A stretch of 64,000 bases of DNA from Arthrobacter crystallopoietes (GCF_002849715.1 NZ_CP018863.1:62001-126000); one strand, 5' to 3'; positions 9,833 through 18,665 are shown, counted from the stretch's first letter. Program-made: numbers and translations. Notes: a model not told the origin generated them from the sequence alone.

Positions 9833-10969
9833 TCAGGAAACCTGTGCCGGATCCCAGCTGAGCGAACGTGCCGAATCGATGGTGGCCTGCCCCAGCACGC
9901 GGGTGCCCTGGTACAGCACCATGGTCTGCCCCGGCGCCACGCCCCGCATCGGCTCCACCAGCGTTACCACCAACTCCGGACGGCCGTCGTCGGCGGGCTC
10001 CACCTGTGCGTGGGCCGCGACCGGGTCGCCATGGGCGCGCACCTGCACCATGCAGTCGAACTCGGTCTGCGACTCCACCTCGGCGATGGGCACACCGGCC
10101 CAGGAGACCTTGATGCCGCGCATCTGGTCCACGGCCAGCAGCGCCTCCGGGCCAACCACAACCTTGTTTTCCTTGGGGCGGATCTCCAGCACGAAGCGGG
10201 GCTTGCCGTCCGCTGCCGGGCGGCCCAGCTTCAGGCCGCGGCGCTGGCCCACCGTGAAGGCGTTGGCGCCGTCGTGCTCCCCGACCACTTCGCCGGTCTG
10301 GTCCACGATCTGCCCGGTTTCCATCTCGATCTTCTCGGCCAGCCAGCCGCGGGTATCGCCGTCGGAAATGAAGCAGATGTCGTGGCTGTCCGGCTTGTTG
10401 GCCACGGAAAGCCCGCGCCGCTCGGCCTCCGCCCGGACCTCGGCCTTGGACGGGGTCTCGGCCAGCGGGAACATGGAATGCTTGAGCTGCTCGTGGGTGA
10501 GCACGCCGAGCACGTAGGACTGGTCCTTCGCCCAGTCAGCGGCCCGGTGCAGCTCCCGGTTGCCGTCCGCGTCCTCGATCACCTTGGCGTAGTGGCCCGT
10601 GCACACGGCGTCGAAGCCCAGCGCGAGCGCCTTCTCCAGCAGCGCGGCAAACTTGATCCGCTCGTTGCAGCGCATGCAGGGGTTCGGGGTGCGGCCGGCG
10701 GCGTATTCGGCGATGAAGTCATCCACCACGTCTTCCTTGAAGCGCTCCGAGAAGTCCCAGACGTAGTACGGAATGCCTAGGATGTCGCAGGCCCGCCAGG
10801 CGTCGCGCGAGTCCTCGATGGTGCAGCAACCGCGGCTGCCGGTCCGCAGCGTGCCGGGCATGCGGGACAGCGCCAGGTGGACGCCGACCACATCGTGTCC
10901 GGCTTCCACCGCGCGCGCTGCTGCCACGGCGGAGTCGACCCCGCCGCTCATCGCTGCCAATACCTTCAT
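9833..10969 (-). CDS. mnmA: tRNA-specific 2-thiouridylase MnmA
   Basis: A 378-residue enzyme that thiolates U34 of tRNA-Lys, -Glu and -Gln using persulfide sulfur. Visible are the PP-loop [11 protein letters not shown] (residues 8-18), the first catalytic Cys in [14 protein letters not shown] (about residue 100), CTGHYAK, and the second catalytic Cys in DSHDICFI (about 190-200). The C-terminal beta-barrel region includes [12 protein letters not shown]. The ATG has an AAGGA site ten bases upstream. The cysteine desulfurase at 11045 on the same strand, 75 bases upstream, is the likely sulfur donor. Confidence 0.95.
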   Translation of the reverse strand: MKVLAAMSGGVDSAVAAARAVEAGHDVVGVHLALSRMPGTLRTGSRGCCTIEDSRDAWRACDILGIPYYVWDFSERFKEDVVDDFIAEYAAGRTPNPCMRCNERIKFAALLEKALALGFDAVCTGHYAKVIEDADGNRELHRAADWAKDQSYVLGVLTHEQLKHSMFPLAETPSKAEVRAEAERRGLSVANKPDSHDICFISDGDTRGWLAEKIEMETGQIVDQTGEVVGEHDGANAFTVGQRRGLKLGRPAADGKPRFVLEIRPKENKVVVGPEALLAVDQMRGIKVSWAGVPIAEVESQTEFDCMVQVRAHGDPVAAHAQVEPADDGRPELVVTLVEPMRGVAPGQTMVLYQGTRVLGQATIDSARSLSWDPAQVS

Positions 10970-11044
10970 GAAAAATCCTTATGTGTTGTGTTCAAATCAG
11001 TTGCCCCAAGCCCCGGCGGACTCGAAGGCGCTCCCAACGCGTTG

Positions 11045-12271
11045 CTATTGCCAGCGCTCGGTGCCGGCCGTGACGATGCTGGACATGTGCCCGGCCATGC
11101 CGGCTTTTTTTGCCCGTGCATAGGCGTCCGGCAGCACCTTCAACAATGCGTCAACGTCTTCGGCGGTCGATGTATGCCCGAGGCTGAACCGTTGGGCGCC
11201 GCGTGCTTCGTCTTCGCCCAGTCCCATGGCCAGCAGCACGTGCGAGGGCCGCGGCACGCCGGCCGTGCAGGCGGAGCCGGTTGAGGACTCCACCCCGGCC
11301 AGGTCCAGCAGGAACAGCAGGGAGTCGCCCTCGCAGCCGGGGAAGGTGAAGTGCGCATTACCCGGCAGCCGCTTGCCCGACAGTTCCGGATCCGGCGTGC
11401 CGCGCAGCACCGCCTCGGGAACTGCACTAACGACGCCGGCAATCAGCTTTTCGCGCAGCTTCGCCAAACGTTCGCTTTCCTCGGCAAGATTGCCGACGGC
11501 GGCCTCCGCCGCCGCAGCAAAGGCAGCAATGGCGGGGGTATCCAGGGTGCCGGAGCGGATGTCCCGTTCCTGCCCGCCGCCGTGCTGGACCGGCGTCAGC
11601 TTGACGCTGCGCCCCACCAGCAGCGCGCCGACACCCACCGGTCCGCCGATCTTGTGCCCACTGATGGCCATGGTGTCCAGTCCGGATTCTTTGAAGGAGA
11701 CCGGCAGGGAGCCGAAGGCCTGGACGGCGTCGGAATGGACGGGGATCCCGTGGGCATGCGCCGCCTCGACAATCTCGGCGACGGGCTGGACCGAGCCCAC
11801 CTCGTTGTTGGCCCACATAACCGTAACCAGCGCCACAGAGGAGGCATCGGCGTCGAGCTCCGCCTGCAAGGCCGGAAGCGAAACCACACCGAATCCGTCG
11901 ACCGGCAGCCACACGATTTCCGCGCCCTCGTGGGTAGCCAGCCATTCAACGGTGTCCAGCACCGCGTGGTGCTCCACCGGGGAGCAGATGATCTTCCGGC
12001 GGCCGGGATCCGCGTCATGCCGGGCCCAGTAGAGGCCCTTGACCGCGAGGTTGTCCGCTTCGGTGCCGCCGGAGGTGAAGATGATCTCGCTCGGGTGCGC
12101 ACCGGCGGCGCCAGCCAGGGATTCGCGCGCATCTTCAACCACCCTGCGGGCACGGCGGCCCGAGCCGTGCAGCGAGGAAGGATTGCCGCTGCGGCTGAGT
12201 TCAGTAGTGAGTGCGGCCAGGGCCTGCGCCGAAATGGGCGTGGTCGCCGCGTGGTCTAGATACACGGGCAC
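11045..12271 (-). CDS. Cysteine desulfurase (IscS/NifS family)
   Basis: A 408-residue PLP enzyme that removes sulfur from cysteine to form a protein persulfide and alanine. Conserved elements: the N-terminal YLDHAATTPIS, the ESL...GGTEADNLAVKG region, the PLP Lys in AISGHKIGGPVGVGAL (about residue 207), and the catalytic loop Cys in STGSACTAGVPRPSHVL (about residue 333). The loop length fits group I (IscS-like) enzymes. No isc or suf scaffold genes are next to it; mnmA follows, which suggests tRNA thiolation as at least one destination. The ATG lies at 12271 and the gene is divergent from the reductase at 12420. Confidence 0.92.
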   Translation of the reverse strand: MPVYLDHAATTPISAQALAALTTELSRSGNPSSLHGSGRRARRVVEDARESLAGAAGAHPSEIIFTSGGTEADNLAVKGLYWARHDADPGRRKIICSPVEHHAVLDTVEWLATHEGAEIVWLPVDGFGVVSLPALQAELDADASSVALVTVMWANNEVGSVQPVAEIVEAAHAHGIPVHSDAVQAFGSLPVSFKESGLDTMAISGHKIGGPVGVGALLVGRSVKLTPVQHGGGQERDIRSGTLDTPAIAAFAAAAEAAVGNLAEESERLAKLREKLIAGVVSAVPEAVLRGTPDPELSGKRLPGNAHFTFPGCEGDSLLFLLDLAGVESSTGSACTAGVPRPSHVLLAMGLGEDEARGAQRFSLGHTSTAEDVDALLKVLPDAYARAKKAGMAGHMSSIVTAGTERWQ

Positions 12272-12318
12272 ACCAGAATTCTACCGGTCGCACGAAGAGT
12301 TCACGAAAATCGGCTCCA

Positions 12319-12347
12319 TTGACTTCCATCAGCACCCTTTCTAAAGT
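12319..12347 (+). promoter_or_regulatory. Putative sigma-70-type promoter for the reductase gene
   Basis: A TTGACT hexamer (12319-12324) is separated by 17 bases from TAAAGT (12342-12347), a good match to a primary-sigma promoter and in the right orientation for the gene starting at 12420. TCTAAA and TTTAGA form an imperfectly placed 6-bp inverted repeat around the -10 and start region, a possible operator. The predicted leader is about 65 bases. Confidence 0.5.
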
Positions 12348-12419
12348 CATAAATACCCGTTTTAGAGCAGAAGCAATCCGGAGCCAGTACCGCACACCAC
12401 GCAGTCAAGGAGCGCCATC

Positions 12420-13643
12420 ATGGGGACCACATCAATCGTTATTGCGGGTGCGGGCCTCGCCGGCGCCACAGCCGCCGAAACCCTGCGCAGTGAAGGCTTC
12501 ACCGGCGATATCACGCTGATCGGCGCCGAACCCCACGAACCGTACATCCGCCCACCGCTGTCCAAGGCCTACCTGGCCGGGAGCGAGGACGCTTCCGCTG
12601 CCCTGGTCAAGGACCCCGGCTGGTACGCGGAGAACAAGGTGGATCTGCGGCAGCAAACAGCAGTGGAGTCCGTTGATCCGGCCGGCCATTCCGTGACTCT
12701 GACCGACGGCACGAATCTGGGCTACGGGCAGTTGCTGCTTGCTACCGGCGCTTCATCCCGCCGGCTGGACATCCCCGGCGCGGACCTGGAAGGCATCCAT
12801 TACCTGCGCTCCCTCGAAGAGAGCAGCGCGCTGCACTCCGCTCTGGCCGGAGGCGGCAAGAAGCTCGTGGTCATCGGACTTGGCTGGATCGGCATGGAGG
12901 TCGGCGCCACGGCCCGGCAACTGGGCAATGACGTAACGCTTGTCGGGCCCGAGGACGTGCCGCTGGGCCATGCACTGGGCGCTCTCATCGGCAACCAGTT
13001 CGCGGACCGGCACCGGCGGGAAGGCGTTATTATCCGTACCGGCATGACCCCGCTGGAGTTCAGCGGCGGGGAGGGCACGGTCGAGGAAGTGGTCCTCGAG
13101 GGCGGCGAGCGACTACCCGCGGACCTGGTGCTCGTTGCCATCGGCGCCGTCCCCAACACCGCCCTTGCCAAGGCGGCCGGGCTGGCCGTGACCAACGGTA
13201 TCGATACTGACCAGAGCCTGCGCACTTCCGCAGCGGACGTGTTCGCCGCCGGGGACGTCGCCAACGCCTATCATCCGGCTCTCGGCCGTCCGTTGCGCAG
13301 CGAACACTGGGCCAACGCGATCGCCCAGGGCAAGACCGCGGCACGGGTAATGCTCGGCCAGGATGCGGTCAACGATGACATTCCCTACTTCTACACGGAC
13401 CAGTTCGATATCGGCATGGAATATTCCGGCTACTTCCCGTGGGCCACGGCCGAGCCGGTCATCCGCGGAGATCTGGATGCTATGGAGTTCATTGCGTTCT
13501 GGTTGCGGGAAGGGCGCGTGGTGGCTGGTATGAATGTAAATGTCTGGGATGTGCAGGACGACATCCAGGACCTGATCCGCTCCGGCCGCCCCGTTGAAGC
13601 GGTGGACCTATCCAACGCTGCCAAGGAGCTGAAGAGCCTGTGA
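12420..13643 (+). CDS. FAD-dependent ferredoxin/rubredoxin-type NAD(P)H reductase
   Basis: A 407-residue flavoprotein. The FAD-binding GAGLAGATAAETLR sits at residues 10-23, followed by EPHEPYIRPPLSKAYL typical of the ferredoxin-reductase component of oxygenase systems. A second Rossmann motif, VIGLGWIGMEVGATA (about residues 152-166), binds NAD(P)H, and VFAAGDVAN marks the second FAD contact. The C-terminal ~90 residues match the reductase dimerisation domain. No ferredoxin, P450 or dioxygenase gene is adjacent, so the electron acceptor is unknown. The stop overlaps the GTG of the next gene (GTGA). Confidence 0.88.
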   Translation: MGTTSIVIAGAGLAGATAAETLRSEGFTGDITLIGAEPHEPYIRPPLSKAYLAGSEDASAALVKDPGWYAENKVDLRQQTAVESVDPAGHSVTLTDGTNLGYGQLLLATGASSRRLDIPGADLEGIHYLRSLEESSALHSALAGGGKKLVVIGLGWIGMEVGATARQLGNDVTLVGPEDVPLGHALGALIGNQFADRHRREGVIIRTGMTPLEFSGGEGTVEEVVLEGGERLPADLVLVAIGAVPNTALAKAAGLAVTNGIDTDQSLRTSAADVFAAGDVANAYHPALGRPLRSEHWANAIAQGKTAARVMLGQDAVNDDIPYFYTDQFDIGMEYSGYFPWATAEPVIRGDLDAMEFIAFWLREGRVVAGMNVNVWDVQDDIQDLIRSGRPVEAVDLSNAAKELKSL

Positions 13644-14572
13644 CGGAAACTGCGCTACCCGGCATTTACCTGCCGACCCTCGACCATCCGGTCCACACCT
13701 TCGGCGACCGGAAGATCGATTTCAACAGCCAGGTAGCGCTGATGGCCATCATCAACCGCACGCCCGACTCCTTTTACGACGGCGGGCGGACGTTTGCGCT
13801 GGAGGCGGCGGTGGACGCGTGCCTGCAGGCAGTTAACGACGGCGCCGATTGGGTTGACATCGGCGGCGTTCCGTTTGCGCCGGGGCCGGCTTTGAGCGCG
13901 GCCGAAGAGGCCGAGCGGATCGTACCGGTCATTGAGGCCGTGCGTGCGCGGTCCAACGTCATCATTTCGGCCGACACTTTCCTGCCGGAGGTCGCAGAGG
14001 CCAGCATTAAGGCCGGCGCCAACGTCATCAATGACACCACGGGGCTGCAGAACAAGGACCTCGCCGCGGCCGTGGCCGACGGCGGCGCCCACCTGGTCAT
14101 CACGCATTCGCTGGCGGCGCCGCGGACCGTCTATCCGCGTCCCCACTACAACGACGTCGTCGACGAAATTGCGGACTTCCTGCGTCGGAAAGTGGACTTG
14201 GCCGTGGAGCTGGGCATCGCCCCCGAGAAGATCGTTATCGACCCGGGCCATGACCTGAATAAGAACACCCTGCACTCGCTGGAAATCACCCGCCGTTTCC
14301 AGGAAATAGCCGCGCTCGGGTTCCCGGCACTGGCCGCCGTGTCGAACAAGGACTTCATCGGCGAGACGCTGGACCAGCCCAAGAAGGACCGCTTGTCCGG
14401 ATCCCTCGCCGCCGCCGTCATGTGCATTATGAACGGGGCCAGAATCGTCCGGATGCATAACGTCGCCGAAGCCAACTCGGCCGTGCGCTTTACCGAAGCG
14501 GCTTTCGGCTGGCGCCAGCCGGCATATCTGAAACACAACATGGGCGAGTTCAACGAACCGGCGCAGCCGTGA
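13640..14572 (+). CDS. Dihydropteroate-synthase homologue, FolP2-like and divergent
   Basis: A 310-residue TIM-barrel protein of the pterin-binding family. It keeps INRTPDSFYDGG, ISADTFLPEVA, ANVINDTTG, VIDPGHDLNKN and VRMHNVAE, but the loop that is GGESTRPG in true DHPS reads IGGVPFAPG, and the SRK of the substrate site reads SNK. The same kinds of changes are, as I recall, seen in mycobacterial FolP2, which is reported not to have dihydropteroate synthase activity. It should therefore not be taken as the cell's DHPS. GTG start overlaps the reductase stop; the RibD-like reductase follows after 16 bases. Confidence 0.82.
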   Translation: MTETALPGIYLPTLDHPVHTFGDRKIDFNSQVALMAIINRTPDSFYDGGRTFALEAAVDACLQAVNDGADWVDIGGVPFAPGPALSAAEEAERIVPVIEAVRARSNVIISADTFLPEVAEASIKAGANVINDTTGLQNKDLAAAVADGGAHLVITHSLAAPRTVYPRPHYNDVVDEIADFLRRKVDLAVELGIAPEKIVIDPGHDLNKNTLHSLEITRRFQEIAALGFPALAAVSNKDFIGETLDQPKKDRLSGSLAAAVMCIMNGARIVRMHNVAEANSAVRFTEAAFGWRQPAYLKHNMGEFNEPAQP

Positions 14573-14588
14573 CCGAAGGGAAGAATTT

Positions 14589-15389
14589 ATGACCGGTGGC
14601 TCAGTCACCCGGACAGCTGTACCGCTTGCCGCGATTAACCGGATCTTCCCGGAGGCCGCCGCCGACGCCACCGACGAGCAGCTGCTGCAGTGGTACGGCG
14701 AACTGCCGCACAACGGCCCCTGGGTACGCTTCAATTTTGTCTCCAGCCTCGACGGCGCCGCCACCCACGAAGGCAGGTCCGGTCCCCTGGGCAACGAGGT
14801 GGACCAGCACGTTTTCTCGCTGCTGCGCAGGCTTGCCGACGTCATCCTCATCGGTGCCGGCACCATCCGCGCGGAGGGATACGGTGGAGAACTGCTCTCG
14901 GCCGAGAGCCGGCAGTGGCGGATAGAACACGGCATGCCGGCCCGCCCTGCGTTCGCCGTCGTTTCCGGTTCGCTGAACCTGGACCCGGACAGCGAACTGT
15001 TTGTCCAGGCACCGGTCCGTCCGCTGCTGCTCACCACGACCAGGGCTGATGCCGGCCGCCGGCGCGCACTGGAAGAAGTTGCGGATGTCGTCGACGCCGG
15101 GGACCAGTGGGTGGAACCGGCCAGGATCGTTGAGATCCTGACATCCAGGGGCCTGAGCCAGATCCACAGCGAGGGCGGGCCCACCCTCCTGGGCTCCTTC
15201 GAAGCCGCCGGGCTGGTCGACGAACTGTGCCTGACCATGAGCCCCATCCTGGCCGGTGGTACCGGCCAACGGGTGGCCGACCATGTGGCTGAGCATGCAC
15301 CGCAGGCCATGAGGCTTGCCCATATCCTCGAGTCGGACTCGATGCTGCTGCTGCGCTACCTCTCCGTTGCTCCGGCTTCCCGGCCCTGA
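14589..15389 (+). CDS. Pyrimidine reductase family protein (RibD C-terminal/DHFR-like)
   Basis: A 266-residue NADPH-dependent reductase of the RibD C-terminal domain family. Visible motifs are FNFVSSLDGAATHEGRSGPL (substrate strand), LADVILIGAGTIRAEGYG (nucleotide-binding) and IHSEGGPTLLGSFEAAGLVDE near the C-terminus. There is no deaminase domain, so it is not a complete RibD. A mycobacterial relative, Rv2671, can act as a dihydrofolate reductase and alter antifolate susceptibility. Adjacent to the FolP2-like gene, it may work on a pterin or flavin intermediate. The ATG is preceded by GAAGGGAAG. Confidence 0.82.
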   Translation: MTGGSVTRTAVPLAAINRIFPEAAADATDEQLLQWYGELPHNGPWVRFNFVSSLDGAATHEGRSGPLGNEVDQHVFSLLRRLADVILIGAGTIRAEGYGGELLSAESRQWRIEHGMPARPAFAVVSGSLNLDPDSELFVQAPVRPLLLTTTRADAGRRRALEEVADVVDAGDQWVEPARIVEILTSRGLSQIHSEGGPTLLGSFEAAGLVDELCLTMSPILAGGTGQRVADHVAEHAPQAMRLAHILESDSMLLLRYLSVAPASRP

Positions 15390-15530
15390 GCCGCTGCCGG
15401 AGAAGACCGCGGCAGCCGGAACGCGGTCCGCCTCCGGTTCGTTGAAATCCCGACAGAGCAAAGGCGCAGGCAGCGCTAGACTTGCGTTCGGACCAGCGGC
15501 GATTTCGACGTAACTACAGGAAGGCGGCAG

Positions 15531-16469
15531 GTGACTCCCCCATCCCACTATGAGACCCTGGGGTTGCCTGCCAATGCCACCGCGCAGCAGATCAAGGCGG
15601 CCTACCGCCGGGCCGCACGTGCCACCCACCCGGACCACGGCGGCGACCCCTCAGCGTTCCGCCAGGTGACCCTCGCCTACGAAGTGCTCAGCAACCCACA
15701 GACCCGGGCCCGGTACGACAGGTCTTATGGGACGGCGTCGGTTCCCAATGCACCCACGGACAGTGAAGAGGCCTTTGCCGCCGGCTCCAATTTCACCACC
15801 GCCCCTCATCGCCGTCCCGGCGAACGCCGCCCGGCCGCCGCAGACCCAGCCGTCTATGTACCGTCCTATGACACGGCCGACGCGTCAAGCCTGGTGCCGC
15901 TGTCGCTGGCGCGTCAGCAGATCCACGGGGCGCCCCGGAAACGCGGCGTCTTCGGCGCGGCATCACGGCTGCAGCGGGAAGCCCGGACGGTACGGCTGCT
16001 GTCCCAGCAGATCCTGCCCGAGATGCCCTCTGCCCGTCTGGTCAACGGCCTCCACTCCCCCGCCGACCGCGGTTTCATCGACCATGCCCTGCTTGCCGGC
16101 TACCGGCTGGCTCTAATTGATTCCATGCTGCTGCCCAAGGGGATCTTCAGGTGGGATGGCTACGCCCTGCGCAAGGACGGCCGCATCGTCGACCCGCCCC
16201 AACTGGTGCCCGCGGTCCGGCGCATGCAGGACCTCTTTCCGGAACTGAATGTGCAGGGCTGGACAGTCATCCATTCACCGGACGGGAACCTGCACGAACC
16301 TGTGGTCGACTATGCGCGCGGCTACGATCCCCACTCGCATGCTCCGGTCCATGTGGTGAACGCGGCCCGGCTGATCCGCGAACTGAAAAAGTTCCTAGGC
16401 AGCGGCCCCGCTCCCAATACCGTGCATGTCCCCTCGCTGGGACGCCTGCTCTCCGGCATGCACAAATAA
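15531..16469 (+). CDS. J-domain (DnaJ-like) protein with an uncharacterised C-terminal region
   Basis: A 312-residue protein. Residues ~5-65 form a J domain with the essential HPD tripeptide in ATHPDHGGDP and the helix IV pattern FRQVTLAYEVLSNPQTRARYD. There is no Gly/Phe linker and no zinc-finger Cys repeats, so it is not a classical DnaJ. After a Pro/Ala-rich linker (~70-110), the last ~190 residues form a soluble domain I cannot name. It presumably recruits Hsp70 to a specific client. The GTG start has GGAAGG upstream. The next gene, trmL, begins 34 bases later. Confidence 0.75.
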   Translation: MTPPSHYETLGLPANATAQQIKAAYRRAARATHPDHGGDPSAFRQVTLAYEVLSNPQTRARYDRSYGTASVPNAPTDSEEAFAAGSNFTTAPHRRPGERRPAAADPAVYVPSYDTADASSLVPLSLARQQIHGAPRKRGVFGAASRLQREARTVRLLSQQILPEMPSARLVNGLHSPADRGFIDHALLAGYRLALIDSMLLPKGIFRWDGYALRKDGRIVDPPQLVPAVRRMQDLFPELNVQGWTVIHSPDGNLHEPVVDYARGYDPHSHAPVHVVNAARLIRELKKFLGSGPAPNTVHVPSLGRLLSGMHK

Positions 16470-16503
16470 CCCTTGGCGCCGCGGCGTGCATAGGATGGAG
16501 AGC

Positions 16504-16971
16504 GTGTTCCGCATTCTCTTCTATACCCCTGAAATCCCGGGCAACACGGGAAACGCCATCCGCCTGGCCGCGATTACCGGCGCCGAACTGCACCTGGTGG
16601 AACCGCTCGGCTTCTCCTTCGACGACGCCAAGCTTCGCCGCGCAGGACTGGATTACCACGACCTTGCGGTCGTCCACGTTCACAAGTCGCTGCAGGCCGC
16701 CTGGGATGCTCTGCAACCCGAACGTGTCTACGCATTTACGTCCGACGGCGAACAGGCCTACACGGAGATCGCCTACGCACCCGGCGACGTGCTGCTGTTC
16801 GGCCCCGAATCGGTGGGGCTGCCCGAGGAGGTCAAGCACGATCCCCATGTCACCGCCCGCCTGCGCCTGCCCATGCGGCCGTCGCTGCGCTCGTTGAATC
16901 TCGCCAACTCGGCGTCCATCGCCATCTATGAGGCCTGGCGGCAGCATGGTTTCGCCGGCGCACAGTTCTAA
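16504..16971 (+). CDS. trmL: tRNA (cytidine/uridine-34-2'-O)-methyltransferase TrmL family
   Basis: A 155-residue SPOUT methyltransferase that uses S-adenosylmethionine to methylate the ribose of nucleotide 34 in some leucine tRNAs. Motifs: ILFYTPEIPGNTGNAIRLAA at the start, LLFGPESVGLPEEV mid-protein, and LRLPMRPSLRSLNLANSASI forming the knotted cofactor site. The length is typical of the TrmL/YibK family. GTG at 16504 is preferred: it begins right before FRILFYTPE and has AGGA eight bases upstream; an ATG at 16495 is in frame and cannot be excluded. Confidence 0.88.
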   Translation: MFRILFYTPEIPGNTGNAIRLAAITGAELHLVEPLGFSFDDAKLRRAGLDYHDLAVVHVHKSLQAAWDALQPERVYAFTSDGEQAYTEIAYAPGDVLLFGPESVGLPEEVKHDPHVTARLRLPMRPSLRSLNLANSASIAIYEAWRQHGFAGAQF

Positions 16972-17031
16972 GACGTCATCCCCATTCACCCCGCCGCCCT
17001 TCTGCAGGACCCGGCACTATGCTAAGGACTT

Positions 17032-17643
17032 ATGGAAACGCCACTGCCCCGAGACGACAAGGCCTCATCATCTACTCCGGATTACGAGCCTGACTACGAA
17101 CCCGAGCAGAACGCCCCGGATACCGGCGCTTCCGAGGACCCGTCGGTGCTGCACGCAGACCAACTGACGGCGGAAGACGATATTCCGGCGCGCAGGCCGA
17201 TGCCGGCCGCGACCAAGTGGATCCTCGTAGCTGTCGCCGTCGTTGTTTTGATTATCGGGGCTATCGCCGCCGTACAGACCCTGGGCCGCTCGGCCGAGCA
17301 GGATGTTCTCGATGCGTCGGATGTAGTCACCGCTACCGTGGAAGGCGACGAGGGCGCCAGTGCCGACGTCGCGGTGTCCACCGACAGGAATGCCGCCGTC
17401 CTGACGTTCCGGAGCCTGTCTGCCGCCGGCGAAGGCCAGATTTACCAGCTCTGGAAAATCCCCGCGAACGGTTCGGCACCGCAGTCGGTGGGGGCGCTCA
17501 GCAGCGAAAACGTATCCGGCGAGGAACCTGTCATCATCGAAAATGTGATCGGTTTCAGTGAGATTGCCTTGACCCTCGAGGCCCGCGGCGGCGCGCAGTC
17601 GCCGACGCCGCCGTTCACCCTGTCCGTCCCGCTGGACCAGTAG
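17032..17643 (+). CDS. Single-pass membrane protein with RskA-like anti-sigma C-terminal domain
   Basis: A 203-residue protein. An acidic, disordered ~60-residue cytosolic N-terminus is followed by one membrane helix (WILVAVAVVVLIIGAIAAV, about residues 63-81). The outer domain (~100-203) resembles the anti-sigma-K RskA C-terminal domain, with LTFRSLSAAGEGQIYQLWKI and a final FTLSVPLDQ. The N-terminal zinc-binding anti-sigma domain of true RskA proteins is missing, and no sigma-factor gene is nearby. It may be a sensor remnant or an independent envelope protein. Confidence 0.65.
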   Translation: METPLPRDDKASSSTPDYEPDYEPEQNAPDTGASEDPSVLHADQLTAEDDIPARRPMPAATKWILVAVAVVVLIIGAIAAVQTLGRSAEQDVLDASDVVTATVEGDEGASADVAVSTDRNAAVLTFRSLSAAGEGQIYQLWKIPANGSAPQSVGALSSENVSGEEPVIIENVIGFSEIALTLEARGGAQSPTPPFTLSVPLDQ

Positions 17644-17649
17644 CCGCAC

Positions 17650-17687
17650 GAGGGCCCTTTGCCGCGCATTGCCAGGCAAGGGCCCTC
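17650..17687. terminator. Hairpin between convergent genes
   Basis: GAGGGCCCTT (17650-17659) pairs perfectly with AAGGGCCCTC (17678-17687) and TTTGCC/GGCAA can extend it with a bulge. It sits between the ends of the RskA-like gene (+) and the PIG-L gene (-), so it could serve both. There is no long T-run, so termination efficiency is uncertain. Confidence 0.5.
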
Positions 17688-17693
17688 TGGATC

Positions 17694-18461
17694 CTAGAAA
17701 CCGGCGATGGTGGCCGGAGTATTGATGCCGACTACGTGAAACGCCTCGGCACTGCGGCCTTCCTCCAGGCCGCCGCGGCGCGCATTGGTTCGGAGCATCG
17801 AGCGGACCCTGGCATCCATCCGTTCCACGTCCGGGTGCTGGCTCGCATGGATCCGGATGGCTTCCACCTTGGTATCGACGAACTCGGTGATGTCGACAAA
17901 ATGGTTCTCCCGCTCGGCCGGCCCGCCGAAGAACCACAGATACGGCACCTTGTAGGCAGGCAGTCCGGCTTCGGCGAGTTCCGGATAGGCAAACGGATTC
18001 TCCACCGCGGGATAGACCGCACGGGTAACTGCCTCACCGCAGGCCAAATGGTCCGGATGGCTCTTCTGGATTCGGTCCCAGGCCCGTTCCGGGTGCATGG
18101 CGAGGACAATATCCGGACGGATTTTCCGCATCAGTTCCACCACCATGCCGACAACCTCGTAGCTCGGCTCCAGAAAACCGTCGCGCTGGTGGAGGAAATG
18201 CAGGTCCGACACGCCGCAGATCCGTGCTGCCTCAGCCTGTTCGGCCGCGCGCATCGCCACAATTTCCGGACGGTGCGCCTCATCGAATCCGCCGGCATCG
18301 CCGTCGGTCATGATGCAGTAGCTCACCTGCGTGCCGGCGGCGGTCCAGCGTGCAATGGTTCCGGCGGCGCCGAAATCAAGGTCGTCAGGATGGGCCGCGA
18401 AGACCAGGACCCGCTCAGGTGCGGTGACTGGCCCCTCGGCTTCCGTGGGCAAAGCTGGCAT
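17694..18461 (-). CDS. PIG-L family deacetylase
   Basis: A 255-residue LmbE/PIG-L zinc-dependent deacetylase. The zinc site is visible as AAHPDDLDFG (His-Pro-Asp-Asp) and the later KSHPDHLACGEAV His. MTDGDAGG and the IRPDIVLAMHPER region fit the family. Mycothiol enzymes MshB and Mca belong here, but several other deacetylases share the motif and I cannot assign the substrate. ATG at 18461 has GAGGAA five bases upstream and is preferred over the TTG at 18473. Upstream 134 bases separate it from the htrA terminator, so it has its own promoter. Confidence 0.82.
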   Translation of the reverse strand: MPALPTEAEGPVTAPERVLVFAAHPDDLDFGAAGTIARWTAAGTQVSYCIMTDGDAGGFDEAHRPEIVAMRAAEQAEAARICGVSDLHFLHQRDGFLEPSYEVVGMVVELMRKIRPDIVLAMHPERAWDRIQKSHPDHLACGEAVTRAVYPAVENPFAYPELAEAGLPAYKVPYLWFFGGPAERENHFVDITEFVDTKVEAIRIHASQHPDVERMDARVRSMLRTNARRGGLEEGRSAEAFHVVGINTPATIAGF

Positions 18462-18607
18462 GTGTTTCCTCAACCCTTCTGCTTGCGGATTTCCGCGGCT
18501 GCCTGCGGTCCCGCAGTGCTCAGCCGGTAAAGCTTAGCTAACCATACCGGTGGCGTCCCGCGACTCGCGCCCCGGCCCGGGCAGGCCCGGATATGACGTA
18601 AAAAGCA

Positions 18608-18642
18608 CCGGCTGCGGAACCCGATGGAGGTTCCGCAGCCGG
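18608..18642 (-). terminator. Strong intrinsic terminator of htrA (bidirectional)
   Basis: A perfect 14-bp stem, CCGGCTGCGGAACC (18608-18621) with GGTTCCGCAGCCGG (18629-18642), and a 7-base loop. On the minus strand it is followed by TGCTTTTT, placing it just after the HtrA gene stop; on the plus strand it is followed by TTTT. Confidence 0.88.
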
Positions 18643-18665
18643 TTTTATCCTTACTACAGGCCGAT

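Noticed and set aside
13655..15310. 551-codon open frame antisense to the FolP2-like and RibD-like genes
   Set aside because: Spans the junction of two well-supported plus-strand genes and has no motifs.
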